The notes below the pieces were generated by a model. It made no database searches. It was not told the origin of the DNA and saw only the letters and a list, made by a program, of their open reading frames with translations. The position numbers were made by a program, and so were the translations under genes. Positions 41,976 through 50,759 of a stretch of DNA of 64,000 nucleotides are shown in pieces. The stretch is from Streptomyces sp. NBC_01669 (lineage in GTDB: Bacteria; Actinomycetota; Actinomycetes; Streptomycetales; Streptomycetaceae), in contig NZ_JAPEQG010000001.1 of assembly GCF_026339735.1 (NCBI RefSeq), positions 6,780,501 through 6,844,500 on the forward strand, read 5' to 3'. How positions within the stretch are numbered: the first letter of the stretch is position 1; each line of letters begins with the position of its first letter.

Positions 41976-42952
41976 TGGGATCCTGCCGAGTCCCGCGCCG
42001 ACGGTCCCTCCTGGACCGTGGCCCAGGCGATGGCGATCCGCGCCGCAAGCGATACGTTTCCGCGCACCGCCGCCACGTTGGCGTCCAGCGACGCCCCTTC
42101 GGTCTGCCGCATCAGATGGTCGAGCAGGAAGGGTGTGACGGCCTGGCCCGTGATGCCGTGCTCCCGGCACGCGTCCAGCGCCTGGGCCAGTACGCGGTCG
42201 TGCAGGGCGGGATCCAGCTGGTCCTTCTGCGGTACGGGGTTGGCGACGATCAGAGCCGCGGGGGGACCGCCGAGCGTGTCCCCGGCCCGCATCACTTCCG
42301 CGACATCCTCGGGCGTACGCACCGTCCAGTCCACCGGCTCCCCCGAACTGCTGAGATAGAAGCCGGGGAAGTGCTCTGTGCGGTAGCCGAGCACTCCGAC
42401 CCCGAGTGTCTCCAGGCGCTGCAGTGTCGCGGGGACGTCCAGGATCGACTTCACGCCCGCGCACACCACGGTGATGTCGGTCCGTGCGAGCAGCCGGAGA
42501 TCCGCGGACTCGTCCTGGGTCTCGGTCCACTCCCGGTGTACACCGCCGAGGCCGCCCGTCGCGAAGACGCGCAGCCCGGCGCGGGCCGCGAGGAACGCTG
42601 TCGCGGACACGGTCGTCGCCCCGCTCGCTCCCGCCGCCAGCGCCGGAGCGAGGTCCCGGTGTCCGAGCTTGCGCATCGTCGGATCCTCGGCGACCCGCTC
42701 CAACTCGGACTTGTCCAGGCCGACATGGGCCCTGCCGTTCAGTACGGCAATCGTCGCGGGGACCGCCCCCGCGGACCGTACGAGCTCTTCCAGCTCTTCC
42801 GCGACCCGTAGATTCCGGGGTCGCGGCAGACCGTGCGCGATGATCGTCGACTCCAGTGCCACGACGGGGCGGTGCGCGGCGAGAGCTTCCCGTACCTCGG
42901 TGGAGAGGGCCGGTGCGTACGGGTGGGCGCGGTGCGGCGCGTTCGGTGACAT
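41972..42952 (-). CDS. psuG: Pseudouridine-5'-phosphate glycosidase
   Basis: A 326-aa enzyme that splits pseudouridine 5'-phosphate into uracil and ribose 5-phosphate. The family motifs are clear: VVALESTIIAHGLPRPRNL, GRAHVGLDKSELE, TTVSATAFLAARAGLRVFATGGLGGVHRE, VVCAGVKSILDVPATLQRLETLGVGVLGY and PFLLDHLMRQTEGASLDANVAAVRGN. ATG 42952 has GGGA 7-8 nt upstream; GTG 42958 is less likely. It forms an operon with psuK and gives a route for recycling RNA-derived pseudouridine. Confidence 0.95.
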   Translation of the reverse strand: MSPNAPHRAHPYAPALSTEVREALAAHRPVVALESTIIAHGLPRPRNLRVAEELEELVRSAGAVPATIAVLNGRAHVGLDKSELERVAEDPTMRKLGHRDLAPALAAGASGATTVSATAFLAARAGLRVFATGGLGGVHREWTETQDESADLRLLARTDITVVCAGVKSILDVPATLQRLETLGVGVLGYRTEHFPGFYLSSSGEPVDWTVRTPEDVAEVMRAGDTLGGPPAALIVANPVPQKDQLDPALHDRVLAQALDACREHGITGQAVTPFLLDHLMRQTEGASLDANVAAVRGNVSLAARIAIAWATVQEGPSARDSAGSQ

Positions 42953-42988
42953 GTCCACATCCCTGTCGCGGGCGGTCCGACCTCAAAC

Positions 42989-43180
42989 GTGTCCCGGGAG
43001 CCGAACAGCCATCGGCTGTGGGCCCTTCCCTTCCGCGACGCGTCGTTCGACGCCGTCGTGCACGCCATGAGCACCACGTCGACACCACCGCGGCAGCCGG
43101 GCGGCGCACCCGCACGAGGAGGACCGGCCGGCCTTCTTCCAGTCGGTCCTGGTGGCACGACGTTCCGACGCGGTCGCTAG
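42989..43180 (+). pseudogene. Decayed SAM-methyltransferase remnant
   Basis: The first part encodes SHRLWALPFRDASFDAVVHA, the typical post-motif II stretch of a methyltransferase. After a frame change, the other frame gives HPHEEDRPAFFQSVLVARR, a typical C-terminal end of the same family. Motif I and most of the middle are missing. It is an internally deleted, frameshifted relic between psuG and the cupin gene. Confidence 0.5.
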
Positions 43181-43191
43181 GGTGACCGACC

Positions 43192-43554
43192 ATGACCACA
43201 CTTGATCAAGTTCCCGCCTCCTTCGCCGTGCACATCCCGGACGCCGACCTCGAACCGGAACCGCTCGACCCCGCGCAGATCGTCTCGGGCGAGCCCGTGG
43301 TGACCGGCAAGGTGCTCTGGGAGTCGCCGGACGGCAAGCAGCTGCGGGGGATCTGGCAGATCACGCCCGGCGTGGTCACCGACACCGAGGCCAACGAGCT
43401 GTTCGTCGTCGTCAGCGGGCGTGCGACCGTCGCGGTCGAGGACGGCGAGACGCTGGAGATCGGCCCGGGGGACGCCTGCGTCCTGCGCGAGGGCGACCGT
43501 ACGACGTGGACCGTGCACGAGACACTGCGCAAGGCCTACCACATCAGCCTCTGA
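43192..43554 (+). CDS. Cupin-domain protein
   Basis: A 120-aa single-domain cupin: GKVLWESPDGKQLRGIWQITPGVVTDTEANELFVVVSGRA, then EDGETLEIGPGDACVLREGDRTTWTVHETLRKAYHI, matching the small EutQ/DUF861-type cupins. The metal-binding His residues of the first motif are replaced (T, E present), so it may bind no metal or an unusual one. Function unknown. ATG 43192 has AGGG about 9 nt upstream, which also reads as a -10-like TAGGGT 8 nt before the start. Confidence 0.85.
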   Translation: MTTLDQVPASFAVHIPDADLEPEPLDPAQIVSGEPVVTGKVLWESPDGKQLRGIWQITPGVVTDTEANELFVVVSGRATVAVEDGETLEIGPGDACVLREGDRTTWTVHETLRKAYHISL

Positions 43555-43581
43555 GCGCCCGGCGCCTGCCCGGCGGGCGCC

Positions 43582-43685
43582 TGCGGTCCGGTGCCGCTCC
43601 CAGGTCCCGCGGCCCGGTCAAGTGGTCCGGTCCCGCGGCCCGGTCCCGCAGTCCGGTGCCGCGGTCCGGTGCCGCGGTCCGGTCA
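43582..43685. repeat. Degenerate GC-rich tandem repeats between convergent genes
   Basis: About eight irregular copies of a 12-14-bp unit around (t)CCCGCGGyCCGGT, for example GTCCCGCGGCCCGGT twice and GTGCCGCGGTCCG twice. The tract fills the gap between the cupin gene and the convergent MFS gene and ends at the MFS stop. It is probably a slippage-prone spacer that may also act in termination. Confidence 0.6.
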
Positions 43686-44999
43686 GGTGGTGGCGGGCCG
43701 GGACAGCGCCCGGCGCAGCGCCAGCGCCGCCATCGGCAGCAACAGACAGGCGCCGGCCGCGTTCAGCCAGCCGTAACCCGCCTGGGAGACGACCACCCCG
43801 GCGACCGCGCCGCCGATGCCCGCAGCCGTGTTCATGGTCAGGTCCGACAAACCCTGCACGGCGGCGCGGGCGGGCTGCGGCACGGAGTCGGTGAGGAGCG
43901 CCGAACCGGCCACCAGACCCGCCGACCAGCCGAGCCCGAGTACGAACAGGCCGGCGGCCGTCTGGCCATGACTGGGACCGGCCGTGCCGGCCAGCAGCGC
44001 TGCGCAGGACAGCAGCCCGACGGCCAGACCGATCACGGCGAGCCGTCCGAAGCGGTCGGAGAGCCAGCCCATCACCGGTGAGAACGCGTACATGCCCGCG
44101 ATGTGGCCGCTGATGACCAGGCCGATCAGCTGCAGGTCCGCGCCGTGGTGGCCCAGGTCGACCGGGGTCATCACCATGATCGACACCATCGCGGTGTGCG
44201 ATCCGGCCACCGTCACCAGCGCCAGCCGGGCCATCGGCGAGGCCCGCACCGCCGCGATGCCCGCCCGCAGCGAACGGCCGCCCGCGGAGCGGCTGTCCTG
44301 CGGGGCCAGCGCACGCGCGGTGAGCAGCGGATCGGGCCGCAGCAGCACCGCGACCACTACCGCGGCGAGCAGGAAGATCCCGGCAGCCCAGAGGAACGGT
44401 CCGGCCGTCTCGGGTATGGAGGTGGACCGGAAGACCCGGCCCGCCGGAGCCGCAATGTTGGGGCCGAGGACCGAACCGATCGTGGTGGCCCAGATGACGG
44501 TGGAGATCGCGCGGCCGCGACGGTCCGGCTCGGCCAGGTCGGCGGCGGCGAACCGCGCCTGCAGATTGGCCGACGAACCGGCACCGAACCCGGCCATGCC
44601 GAGCAGCAGCAACGGGAAACTGCCCACCACGGCGGCCACGACCACCAGCCCCGCGCCCAGCGCTCCGATCAGATACGCGAGAACGAGGCCGGGGCGTCGG
44701 CCCCGCGAGGTCATCAGCGCGGCCAGCGGCAACGACAGCAGCGCCGTGCCGGTCACCGACGCGGTCGGCGCGAGACCCGACAGTGCCTCGGAGCCGCTCA
44801 CCTGTGTTGCCAGCACGGGGGCCAGGGCGATACCGATGGGCACACCGAGGCCGCCGAGGATCTGAGAGGCGATCAGCACTGCGGACGTCCTGCGCCGAAG
44901 AGCGGGCAGCTCCGCCGCCGTGACGGGTGCCGCCCCGGTGGGCCCGCCTGGTTCGCCGGGTCCGCTGGGGGAGTCAGGTGCATCGAGGGTGTTGGTCAC
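43683..44999 (-). CDS. MFS transporter
   Basis: A 438-aa major facilitator with about 12 hydrophobic segments. The loop 2-3 motif appears as ALMTSRGRRPGLVLAYL and its C-terminal counterpart as GWLSDRFGRLAVIGLAVG; VIWATTIGSVLGPN in the fifth segment resembles motif C of drug:H+ antiporters. It is probably an exporter; the substrate is unknown. GTG 44999 gives VTNTLDAPDSPS, a hydrophilic Pro/Gly-rich N-terminus. The Shine-Dalgarno is weak. It lies 66 bp downstream of the ogt gene on the same strand. Confidence 0.88.
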   Translation of the reverse strand: MTNTLDAPDSPSGPGEPGGPTGAAPVTAAELPALRRRTSAVLIASQILGGLGVPIGIALAPVLATQVSGSEALSGLAPTASVTGTALLSLPLAALMTSRGRRPGLVLAYLIGALGAGLVVVAAVVGSFPLLLLGMAGFGAGSSANLQARFAAADLAEPDRRGRAISTVIWATTIGSVLGPNIAAPAGRVFRSTSIPETAGPFLWAAGIFLLAAVVVAVLLRPDPLLTARALAPQDSRSAGGRSLRAGIAAVRASPMARLALVTVAGSHTAMVSIMVMTPVDLGHHGADLQLIGLVISGHIAGMYAFSPVMGWLSDRFGRLAVIGLAVGLLSCAALLAGTAGPSHGQTAAGLFVLGLGWSAGLVAGSALLTDSVPQPARAAVQGLSDLTMNTAAGIGGAVAGVVVSQAGYGWLNAAGACLLLPMAALALRRALSRPATT

Positions 45000-45065
45000 T
45001 GACGGAGTGTGCCAGCTCGCACGTGGGTAAGAAAACGGGTTCTGGGCCGGTCGGGGCACGCCGGC

Positions 45066-45635
45066 TCAGAACAGCGGCTGCGGCAGAACTCCTTCCAGCG
45101 CCAGCAGCTGCCGCTTGGTCTCCAGGCCGCCGCCGAACCCGCCGAGTCCGCCGTCGCTCTCCACCACCCGGTGGCAGGGCACCACCACGGGCAGCGGGTT
45201 GGACCCCATGGCCGCCCCGACCGCCTGCGCAGCCCCCGACTGCCCCACCCGCGCGGCGAGATCCCCGTACCCGACGACCGTTCCGTACGGCACGCCCGTC
45301 GCCAGCTCGCGGAGCACCTGGCGGTTGAAGCCTGAGGTGAGCGACCAGTCCAGATCGAGCGAGAACTCCCGCAACGAACCGGCGAAGTACTCCACGAGCT
45401 GGCGTATCGGCTCGGTGAGGCGCCCGGAACCGGGCGCCTCCACCGGCTCCGTCCCGAGACGGGTGCGCAACAGCCCGACCGCCCTGTCCCGCACGGCGGG
45501 CCCGGCGTGGAAGACCACGCTCACCAGCCCCGCGTCGGTCGCGGCAAGCAGCAGCGGCCCGATGTCGCTCCCGACGACGGCCCACTCGACCCTGCCGCCG
45601 GCATCGCCGCCGTCGGCACCCCCGTTGTTGTTCAT
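45066..45635 (-). CDS. ogt: Methylated-DNA-[protein]-cysteine S-methyltransferase
   Basis: A suicide repair protein that takes alkyl groups from O6-alkylguanine onto its own cysteine, 189 aa. The acceptor Cys is in PVVVPCHRVVESDGGLGGFGGG; FNRQVLRELATGVPYGTVVGYGDLA supplies the DNA-recognition helix, and AQAVGAAMGSNPLPV is typical. ATG 45635 was chosen (MNNNGGADGG); GTG 45644 is possible. It lies 57 bp after the glycerophosphodiesterase start region's stop and on the same strand as the MFS gene. It adds direct reversal to the excision-repair genes to its right. Confidence 0.93.
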   Translation of the reverse strand: MNNNGGADGGDAGGRVEWAVVGSDIGPLLLAATDAGLVSVVFHAGPAVRDRAVGLLRTRLGTEPVEAPGSGRLTEPIRQLVEYFAGSLREFSLDLDWSLTSGFNRQVLRELATGVPYGTVVGYGDLAARVGQSGAAQAVGAAMGSNPLPVVVPCHRVVESDGGLGGFGGGLETKRQLLALEGVLPQPLF

Positions 45636-45692
45636 GGAATCCACCGTACGGCCGGCCACTGACAACGGGGGGCGCGATGCTCCCTCCGGTCG

Positions 45693-46634
45693 TCAGCCGG
45701 TGGCCTCGCGCACCACGTCGGGGGTGTTGGTGATGATCCCGTCCACGCCGAGGAGGTCCACCTTCACGGCGGTCGCCGCATCGTTGACCGTCCAGGTGTC
45801 GACCCTCAGCTTCTTGCCGTGTGCGCCCTTCAGCGCGTGCACGGCGGCGACGTAGTCGGCGTCGATCGACGTGTACGACGGGTTGATCTGGTCGGTGAAC
45901 GCCGCGTACGACGTCAGATCGGCGATCGCCGGGGTGCCGAGGAAGCCGGTGGTGATGTCCGGACGCTGCTGATGGACCTTCTTCAGACTGCCCGCGTCGA
46001 AGCTCTGGATCACGAGTCGGCTCCTGACGTGATCGCGGTCGAGCCACCCGGCCCGGCGCAGCACCCGCAGGGTCTCCTTCTCGATGCCCGGATAGAGTTT
46101 TGGGCTCTTGATCTCCAGCAGCAGCTTCTGCCGGTTGCGCCCGATCCGGTCCAGGTACTGCGTGAGCGTGGGGACCCGGGTCCCGGTGTACCGCGCACCG
46201 AACCAGCTGCCCGCGTCCAGCCGGGCGATCTCCGAGGCCGTGAAGTCCTTGACCGCCCACGGCGCACGGTCAGGGAAGACGTCCTCGACGTCGGTGGTCC
46301 GCTTCAGATCGGTGTCGTGGATGACGACCGGCACACCGTCCCTGGTGAGCTGGACATCGTTCTCCACCCAGTCGAAGCCGAGACGGTCGGCCCTGTCGAC
46401 GGCGGCCAGGGTGTTCTCCGGCGCGTACGCCGAGGCACCCCGGTGGGCGAAGACGACCGGGGCGGCGGTGGACCTCCCGCCGGCCTGCGCGCCGACCGTC
46501 CGGATGCCGGTCACTGTCTCCGTTCCCGTGGCCGAGCCGGTGTCCGTGGCCGGTGAACGGGGGGTGGGAAGCAGCAGCGCACCGACGCCCAGCAGGGCGG
46601 CGGCGAGGGAGACGGTTGCGGTGCGTGCGTGCAC
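45693..46634 (-). CDS. Secreted glycerophosphodiester phosphodiesterase
   Basis: A 313-aa exported enzyme hydrolysing glycerophosphodiesters to glycerol 3-phosphate and alcohol. The signal peptide VHARTATVSLAAALLGVGAL is followed by a Thr/Gly-rich linker. The TIM-barrel then starts with VFAHRGASAYAPENTLAAV (catalytic His-Arg), VENDVQLTRDGVPVVIHDTDLKRTT (Glu, Asp and second His), and later LLLEIKSP and GVDGIITNTPDV. GTG 46634 has AAGGAG 6 nt upstream. In Streptomyces such enzymes are often phosphate-controlled; I saw no clear PHO box. Confidence 0.92.
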   Translation of the reverse strand: MHARTATVSLAAALLGVGALLLPTPRSPATDTGSATGTETVTGIRTVGAQAGGRSTAAPVVFAHRGASAYAPENTLAAVDRADRLGFDWVENDVQLTRDGVPVVIHDTDLKRTTDVEDVFPDRAPWAVKDFTASEIARLDAGSWFGARYTGTRVPTLTQYLDRIGRNRQKLLLEIKSPKLYPGIEKETLRVLRRAGWLDRDHVRSRLVIQSFDAGSLKKVHQQRPDITTGFLGTPAIADLTSYAAFTDQINPSYTSIDADYVAAVHALKGAHGKKLRVDTWTVNDAATAVKVDLLGVDGIITNTPDVVREATG

Positions 46635-46848
46635 GTGTACTCCTTGCGGCAGAGCGACGGACGGGCCGACTGTGACAGCCGTCTCCCGACGAGGGGCGGG
46701 CGAAGGATGGCCATCACGTGAACGCGGCAGGCAGGACGGGGTCACGGGCCGGTTTCCGAGTCGATAAAATGCAGCTCTTCTGTTTGTTTGCCGAGACTTG
46801 CGCCCTAGGGTCACCCCGAACCCGGGCTTCCTCGAAGGGCGTACGAGC

Positions 46849-47736
46849 ATGCAGGGCACAATCGACGGTTTCAGCTATGGAGTGGTGACGCCCATCGCGG
46901 CGTTCCTCATGGCGTGCCTCGGCGCTGCCCTCGGGCTGCGCTGCACGACGCGGTCGCTGCGCACCGAGCGTTCCTTCAAGGCCGGCTGGCTCGCCCTCGG
47001 GGCCACTTCCATCGGCTCCGGCATTTGGACGATGCACTTCATCGCGATGATGGGCTTCAGCGTCGACGAGACGTCGATCGGCTACGACACCCCGATCACG
47101 TTCGCCAGCCTGGCCATCGCGATCGTCATGGTCGGTATCGGCATCTTCATCGTCGGCTATCGGGGCGCCACCCCCATGGCCCTGGTCACCGGCGGCACCA
47201 TCACCGGACTCGGCGTGGCCACCATGCACTATCTCGGCATGGCCGGCATGCGCCTCGAGGGACAGCTCGAGTACGACACGCTCACCGTTTCGCTCTCCGT
47301 CGTCATCGCCGTCGTCGCCTCCACGACCGCACTGTGGTCGGCGGTCTCCATCCACGGCTTCCTGCCCAGCCTCGGCGCCAGCGTGGTGATGGGCGTGGCC
47401 GTGAGCGGGATGCACTACACGGGCATGGCCGCGCTCAGTGTTCATCTGCACCCCGCGGCCGTCGCGGAGTCCGTGACCGACAGCGGGCCGACCTCGGCCC
47501 TGATCCCGCTGATGATCGGCCCGGCCTGCTTCCTCCTGCTCGCCGCGGTGGTCGTGATGTTCGATCCCCTGGTGGTGCTGGGCTCCCCGGAGTGGGACGA
47601 CCCCCGCAACGGAGTCGGCGCCGGTCGGCCCCCCGGCATACCCGCCCAGCGCCAGGTCCCGCGCTTCGGTACCCACGCCGACCCGGCGTCGTTCCAGTCG
47701 CAGCACCGGGACTCTCCGCGGCCCCGGGACCGGTGA
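46849..47736 (+). CDS. MHYT-domain seven-helix sensor protein
   Basis: A 295-aa integral membrane protein with three MHYT motifs near the outer ends of its helices: WTMHFIAMMGFSVDET, ATMHYLGMAGMRLEG and SGMHYTGMAALSVHL. MHYT domains are thought to bind copper and sense oxygen, CO or NO. It lacks any GGDEF, EAL or kinase output domain, so it must signal through a partner; the C-terminal 55 residues are polar and Pro/Arg-rich. ATG 46849 was chosen over an upstream ATG because GAAGGG lies 11 nt before it. A TAGGGT -10-like hexamer lies at 46806-46811. Confidence 0.88.
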   Translation: MQGTIDGFSYGVVTPIAAFLMACLGAALGLRCTTRSLRTERSFKAGWLALGATSIGSGIWTMHFIAMMGFSVDETSIGYDTPITFASLAIAIVMVGIGIFIVGYRGATPMALVTGGTITGLGVATMHYLGMAGMRLEGQLEYDTLTVSLSVVIAVVASTTALWSAVSIHGFLPSLGASVVMGVAVSGMHYTGMAALSVHLHPAAVAESVTDSGPTSALIPLMIGPACFLLLAAVVVMFDPLVVLGSPEWDDPRNGVGAGRPPGIPAQRQVPRFGTHADPASFQSQHRDSPRPRDR

Positions 47737-47775
47737 CCGGCCCCGGTTGTCAGTGGGGGGCCGTACCGTGGTTCC

Positions 47776-49905
47776 ATGCGGCCCGTTTCGAAGATCGAAC
47801 GTTCGGTGGCGCCTTTCGAGGTCGTCAGTCCCTACCAGCCCAGCGGTGACCAGCCCACTGCCATCGCCGACCTGGAGCGGCGTATCCGGGCAGGTGAGAA
47901 GGATGTCGTGCTGCTCGGCGCGACCGGCACCGGTAAGTCGGCGACCACCGCCTGGATGATCGAGAAGCTGCAGCGCCCCACCCTGGTGATGGCGCCGAAC
48001 AAGACCCTCGCCGCCCAGCTGGCGAACGAGTTCCGCGAGCTGCTCCCCAACAACGCCGTCGAGTACTTCGTCTCGTACTACGACTACTACCAGCCCGAGG
48101 CGTACATCCCGCAGTCGGACACCTACATCGAGAAGGACTCGTCGATCAACGACGAGGTCGAACGACTGCGCCACTCCGCGACGAACTCGCTGCTCACCCG
48201 CCGCGACGTCGTCGTGGTCGCCTCGGTCTCCTGCATCTACGGCCTCGGTACGCCGCAGGAGTACGTGGACCGCATGGTCCCGCTCACGGTGGGGGAGGAG
48301 ATCGACCGCGACCAGCTGCTGCGCCGCTTCGTAGAGATCCAGTACACGCGCAACGACGTCGCGTTCACCCGTGGCACCTTCCGGGTGCGCGGCGACACCA
48401 TCGAGATCTTCCCGGTCTACGAGGAGCTCGCCGTCCGCATCGAGATGTTCGGCGACGAGATCGAGGCGCTCTCCACCCTCCATCCGCTCACCGGCGAGGT
48501 GATCAGCGAGGACCGCGAGCTCTACGTCTTCCCCGCCAGCCACTACGTGGCGGGCCCGGAGCGCATGGAGAAGGCGGTCAACGGCATCGAGCGGGAGCTG
48601 CAGGAGCGCCTCGACGAGCTGGAGAAACAGGGCAAGCTGCTGGAGGCCCAGCGGCTGCGGATGCGCACCACGTACGACATCGAGATGATGCGCCAGATCG
48701 GCACCTGCTCCGGCATCGAGAACTACTCGATGCACATGGACGGCCGCGAGCCCGGCACCGCCCCCAACACCCTCCTCGACTACTTCCCCGAGGACTTCCT
48801 GCTCGTCATCGACGAGTCGCATGTCACCGTGCCGCAGATCGGCGCGATGTACGAGGGTGACGCCTCCCGCAAGCGCAGCCTCGTCGACCACGGCTTCCGG
48901 CTGCCGTCCGCCCTCGACAACCGCCCCCTGAGGTGGGAGGAGTTCACGGAGCGGATCGGTCAGACCGTCTATCTCTCCGCCACCCCGGGCAAGTACGAGC
49001 TGTCCCGCGGCGACGGGTTCGTGGAGCAGATCATCCGCCCCACCGGCCTCGTCGACCCGGAGGTCGTCGTCAAGCCCACCGAGGGCCAGATCGACGACCT
49101 GGTGCACGAGATCCGCAAGCGCACCGAGAAGGACGAGCGGGTCCTGGTCACCACCCTCACCAAGAAGATGTCCGAGGATCTCACGGACTACTTCCTGGAG
49201 CTGGGCATCCAGGTCCGTTATCTCCACAGCGATGTCGACACGCTCCGCCGCATCGAGCTGCTCCGCGAACTGCGCGCCGGGGAGTACGACGTCCTGGTCG
49301 GCATCAACCTCCTCCGCGAGGGCCTCGACCTGCCCGAGGTCTCCCTGGTGGCCATCCTCGACGCCGACAAGGAGGGCTTCCTGCGCTCCGGGACGTCCCT
49401 CATCCAGACCATCGGCCGCGCGGCCCGCAATGTGTCCGGCCAGGTCCATATGTACGCGGACAAGATCACCCCGGCGATGGAGAAGGCCATCGACGAGACC
49501 AACCGGCGCCGGGAGAAGCAGATCGCGTACAACACCGAGCGCGGGATCGATCCGCAGCCGCTGCGCAAGAAGATCAACGACATCGTCGCGACGATCGCCC
49601 GCGAGGAGATCGACACCGAGGAGCTGCTCGGCACCGGCTACCGCCAGGGGAAGGCCGTCAAGGCACCCGTTCCCGCGCTCAGTGGCAAGGCGGCCAAGGC
49701 GGGAAAGGCGGCCGGAGCCAAGAAGGCCGGCGCGGTGGTCACGGACCGGCCCGCCACCGAGCTCGCCGGGATCATCGAGGAGATGACCGACCGGATGCGG
49801 GCGGCCGCCGCGGACCTGCAGTTCGAAGTGGCCGCCCGACTGCGCGACGAGGTGGGCGAGTTGAAGAAGGAGTTGCGCCAGATGCGGGAGGCGGGCCTCG
49901 CCTGA
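47776..49905 (+). CDS. uvrB: Excinuclease ABC subunit B
   Basis: The damage-verifying helicase of nucleotide excision repair, 709 aa. Walker A LLGATGTGKSATTAW, the beta-hairpin region SYYDYYQPEAYIPQSDTYIEKDSSINDEVE, DESHVTVPQIGAMYEGD, motif V/VI region GINLLREGLDLPEVSLVAILDADKEGFLRS and QTIGRAARN are all present. The C-terminal UVR domain (IIEEMTDRMRAAAADLQFEVAARLRDEVGELKKEL) contacts UvrC. No SOS box of the usual actinobacterial type was found upstream. A TACCGT hexamer 6 nt before ATG and the lack of a Shine-Dalgarno sequence may mean a leaderless start. Confidence 0.98.
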   Translation: MRPVSKIERSVAPFEVVSPYQPSGDQPTAIADLERRIRAGEKDVVLLGATGTGKSATTAWMIEKLQRPTLVMAPNKTLAAQLANEFRELLPNNAVEYFVSYYDYYQPEAYIPQSDTYIEKDSSINDEVERLRHSATNSLLTRRDVVVVASVSCIYGLGTPQEYVDRMVPLTVGEEIDRDQLLRRFVEIQYTRNDVAFTRGTFRVRGDTIEIFPVYEELAVRIEMFGDEIEALSTLHPLTGEVISEDRELYVFPASHYVAGPERMEKAVNGIERELQERLDELEKQGKLLEAQRLRMRTTYDIEMMRQIGTCSGIENYSMHMDGREPGTAPNTLLDYFPEDFLLVIDESHVTVPQIGAMYEGDASRKRSLVDHGFRLPSALDNRPLRWEEFTERIGQTVYLSATPGKYELSRGDGFVEQIIRPTGLVDPEVVVKPTEGQIDDLVHEIRKRTEKDERVLVTTLTKKMSEDLTDYFLELGIQVRYLHSDVDTLRRIELLRELRAGEYDVLVGINLLREGLDLPEVSLVAILDADKEGFLRSGTSLIQTIGRAARNVSGQVHMYADKITPAMEKAIDETNRRREKQIAYNTERGIDPQPLRKKINDIVATIAREEIDTEELLGTGYRQGKAVKAPVPALSGKAAKAGKAAGAKKAGAVVTDRPATELAGIIEEMTDRMRAAAADLQFEVAARLRDEVGELKKELRQMREAGLA

Positions 49906-50033
49906 CCCACCGCAGCCGGTGTGTTGCAAGACCGACACAAAAATGCTCCGAAGCTGCTGCGCCTTCGGCGTGACTGCGTAGGGTGCTGGGCAGCCGCACG
50001 GACGGGTGCGGGGCAGCGGAGAGGGGACAGCGC

Positions 50034-50612
50034 GTGACGGTCAACATGACCAAGGGTCAGGCCATCAACCTGCAGAAGAGCGACGGGGGGACCCTGACCG
50101 CGGTACGGATGGGGCTCGGCTGGCAGGCGGCGCCGCGCCGCGGTCTGTTCGGCTCGCGCACACGGGAGATCGACCTGGATGCCTCGGCGGTGCTGTTCGC
50201 CGACAAGCAGCCGGTCGACGTGGTCTTCTTCCGTCACCTCGTCAGCGACGACGGCTCGGTGAAGCACACCGGCGACAACCTGGTCGGCGGCGCCGGTTCC
50301 GGTGGCGACGACGAGGCGATCCTCGTCGACCTGCAGCGGGTGCCGGTCCACATCGACCAGATCGTCTTCACGGTGAACTCCTTCACCGGCCAGACGTTCC
50401 AGGAGGTGCAGAACGCGTTCTGCCGCATCGTCGACGAGACCAACGGCCAGGAGCTCGCCCGCTACACGCTGGACGGCGGCGGCCAGTACACCGCCCAGAT
50501 CATGGCCAAGGTGCACCGCGTGGGCGCCGGGTGGCAGATGACCGCTCTCGGCAACCCGGCCAACGGCCGCACCTTCCAGGACCTGATGCCGGCGATCCTG
50601 CCGCACCTGTAG
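50034..50612 (+). CDS. TerD-family stress protein
   Basis: A 192-aa TerD-domain protein: VTVNMTKGQAINLQKSDGG at the N-terminus, then the calcium-binding core GSVKHTGDNLVGGAGSGGDDEAILVDLQRVPVHIDQIVFTVNSFTGQTFQEVQNAFCRIVD. TerD proteins bind Ca2+ and belong to the tellurite/stress-response Ter system. GTG 50034 gives the family N-terminus, with GGAGAGGGGA upstream. Next comes a hairpin and a second, larger TerD protein on the same strand, so the two may work together. Confidence 0.93.
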   Translation: MTVNMTKGQAINLQKSDGGTLTAVRMGLGWQAAPRRGLFGSRTREIDLDASAVLFADKQPVDVVFFRHLVSDDGSVKHTGDNLVGGAGSGGDDEAILVDLQRVPVHIDQIVFTVNSFTGQTFQEVQNAFCRIVDETNGQELARYTLDGGGQYTAQIMAKVHRVGAGWQMTALGNPANGRTFQDLMPAILPHL

Positions 50613-50648
50613 GCACAGCCGGACCGCTCGGGTCCGTATCGGTAGGGG

Positions 50649-50680
50649 CAGCTCCCGGAGGCAACGGCCGCCGGGAGCTG
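50649..50680 (+). terminator. Hairpin between the two TerD genes
   Basis: A 10-bp perfect stem (50649-50658 with 50671-50680) with a 12-nt loop begins 37 bp past the terD stop. It has no U-run and could be a terminator or partial attenuator. Confidence 0.6.
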
Positions 50681-50759
50681 TCCCGCATGGCACCGCACCG
50701 CGGCATCACGCCGACAGACAGCGCACCGCGCAGCATCAACTCGTCGAGGGGACAGGGCA

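Noticed and set aside
41079..43199. A 706-residue protein on the minus strand
   Set aside because: Only the last 298 codons match PfkB kinases; the upstream part is an antisense frame over psuG, whose motifs and codon bias are clear.
47796..47805. CGAACGTTCG as a LexA (SOS) box at uvrB
   Set aside because: The actinobacterial SOS box needs CGAAC and GTTCG separated by 4 nt; here they abut, and the site lies inside the coding region.
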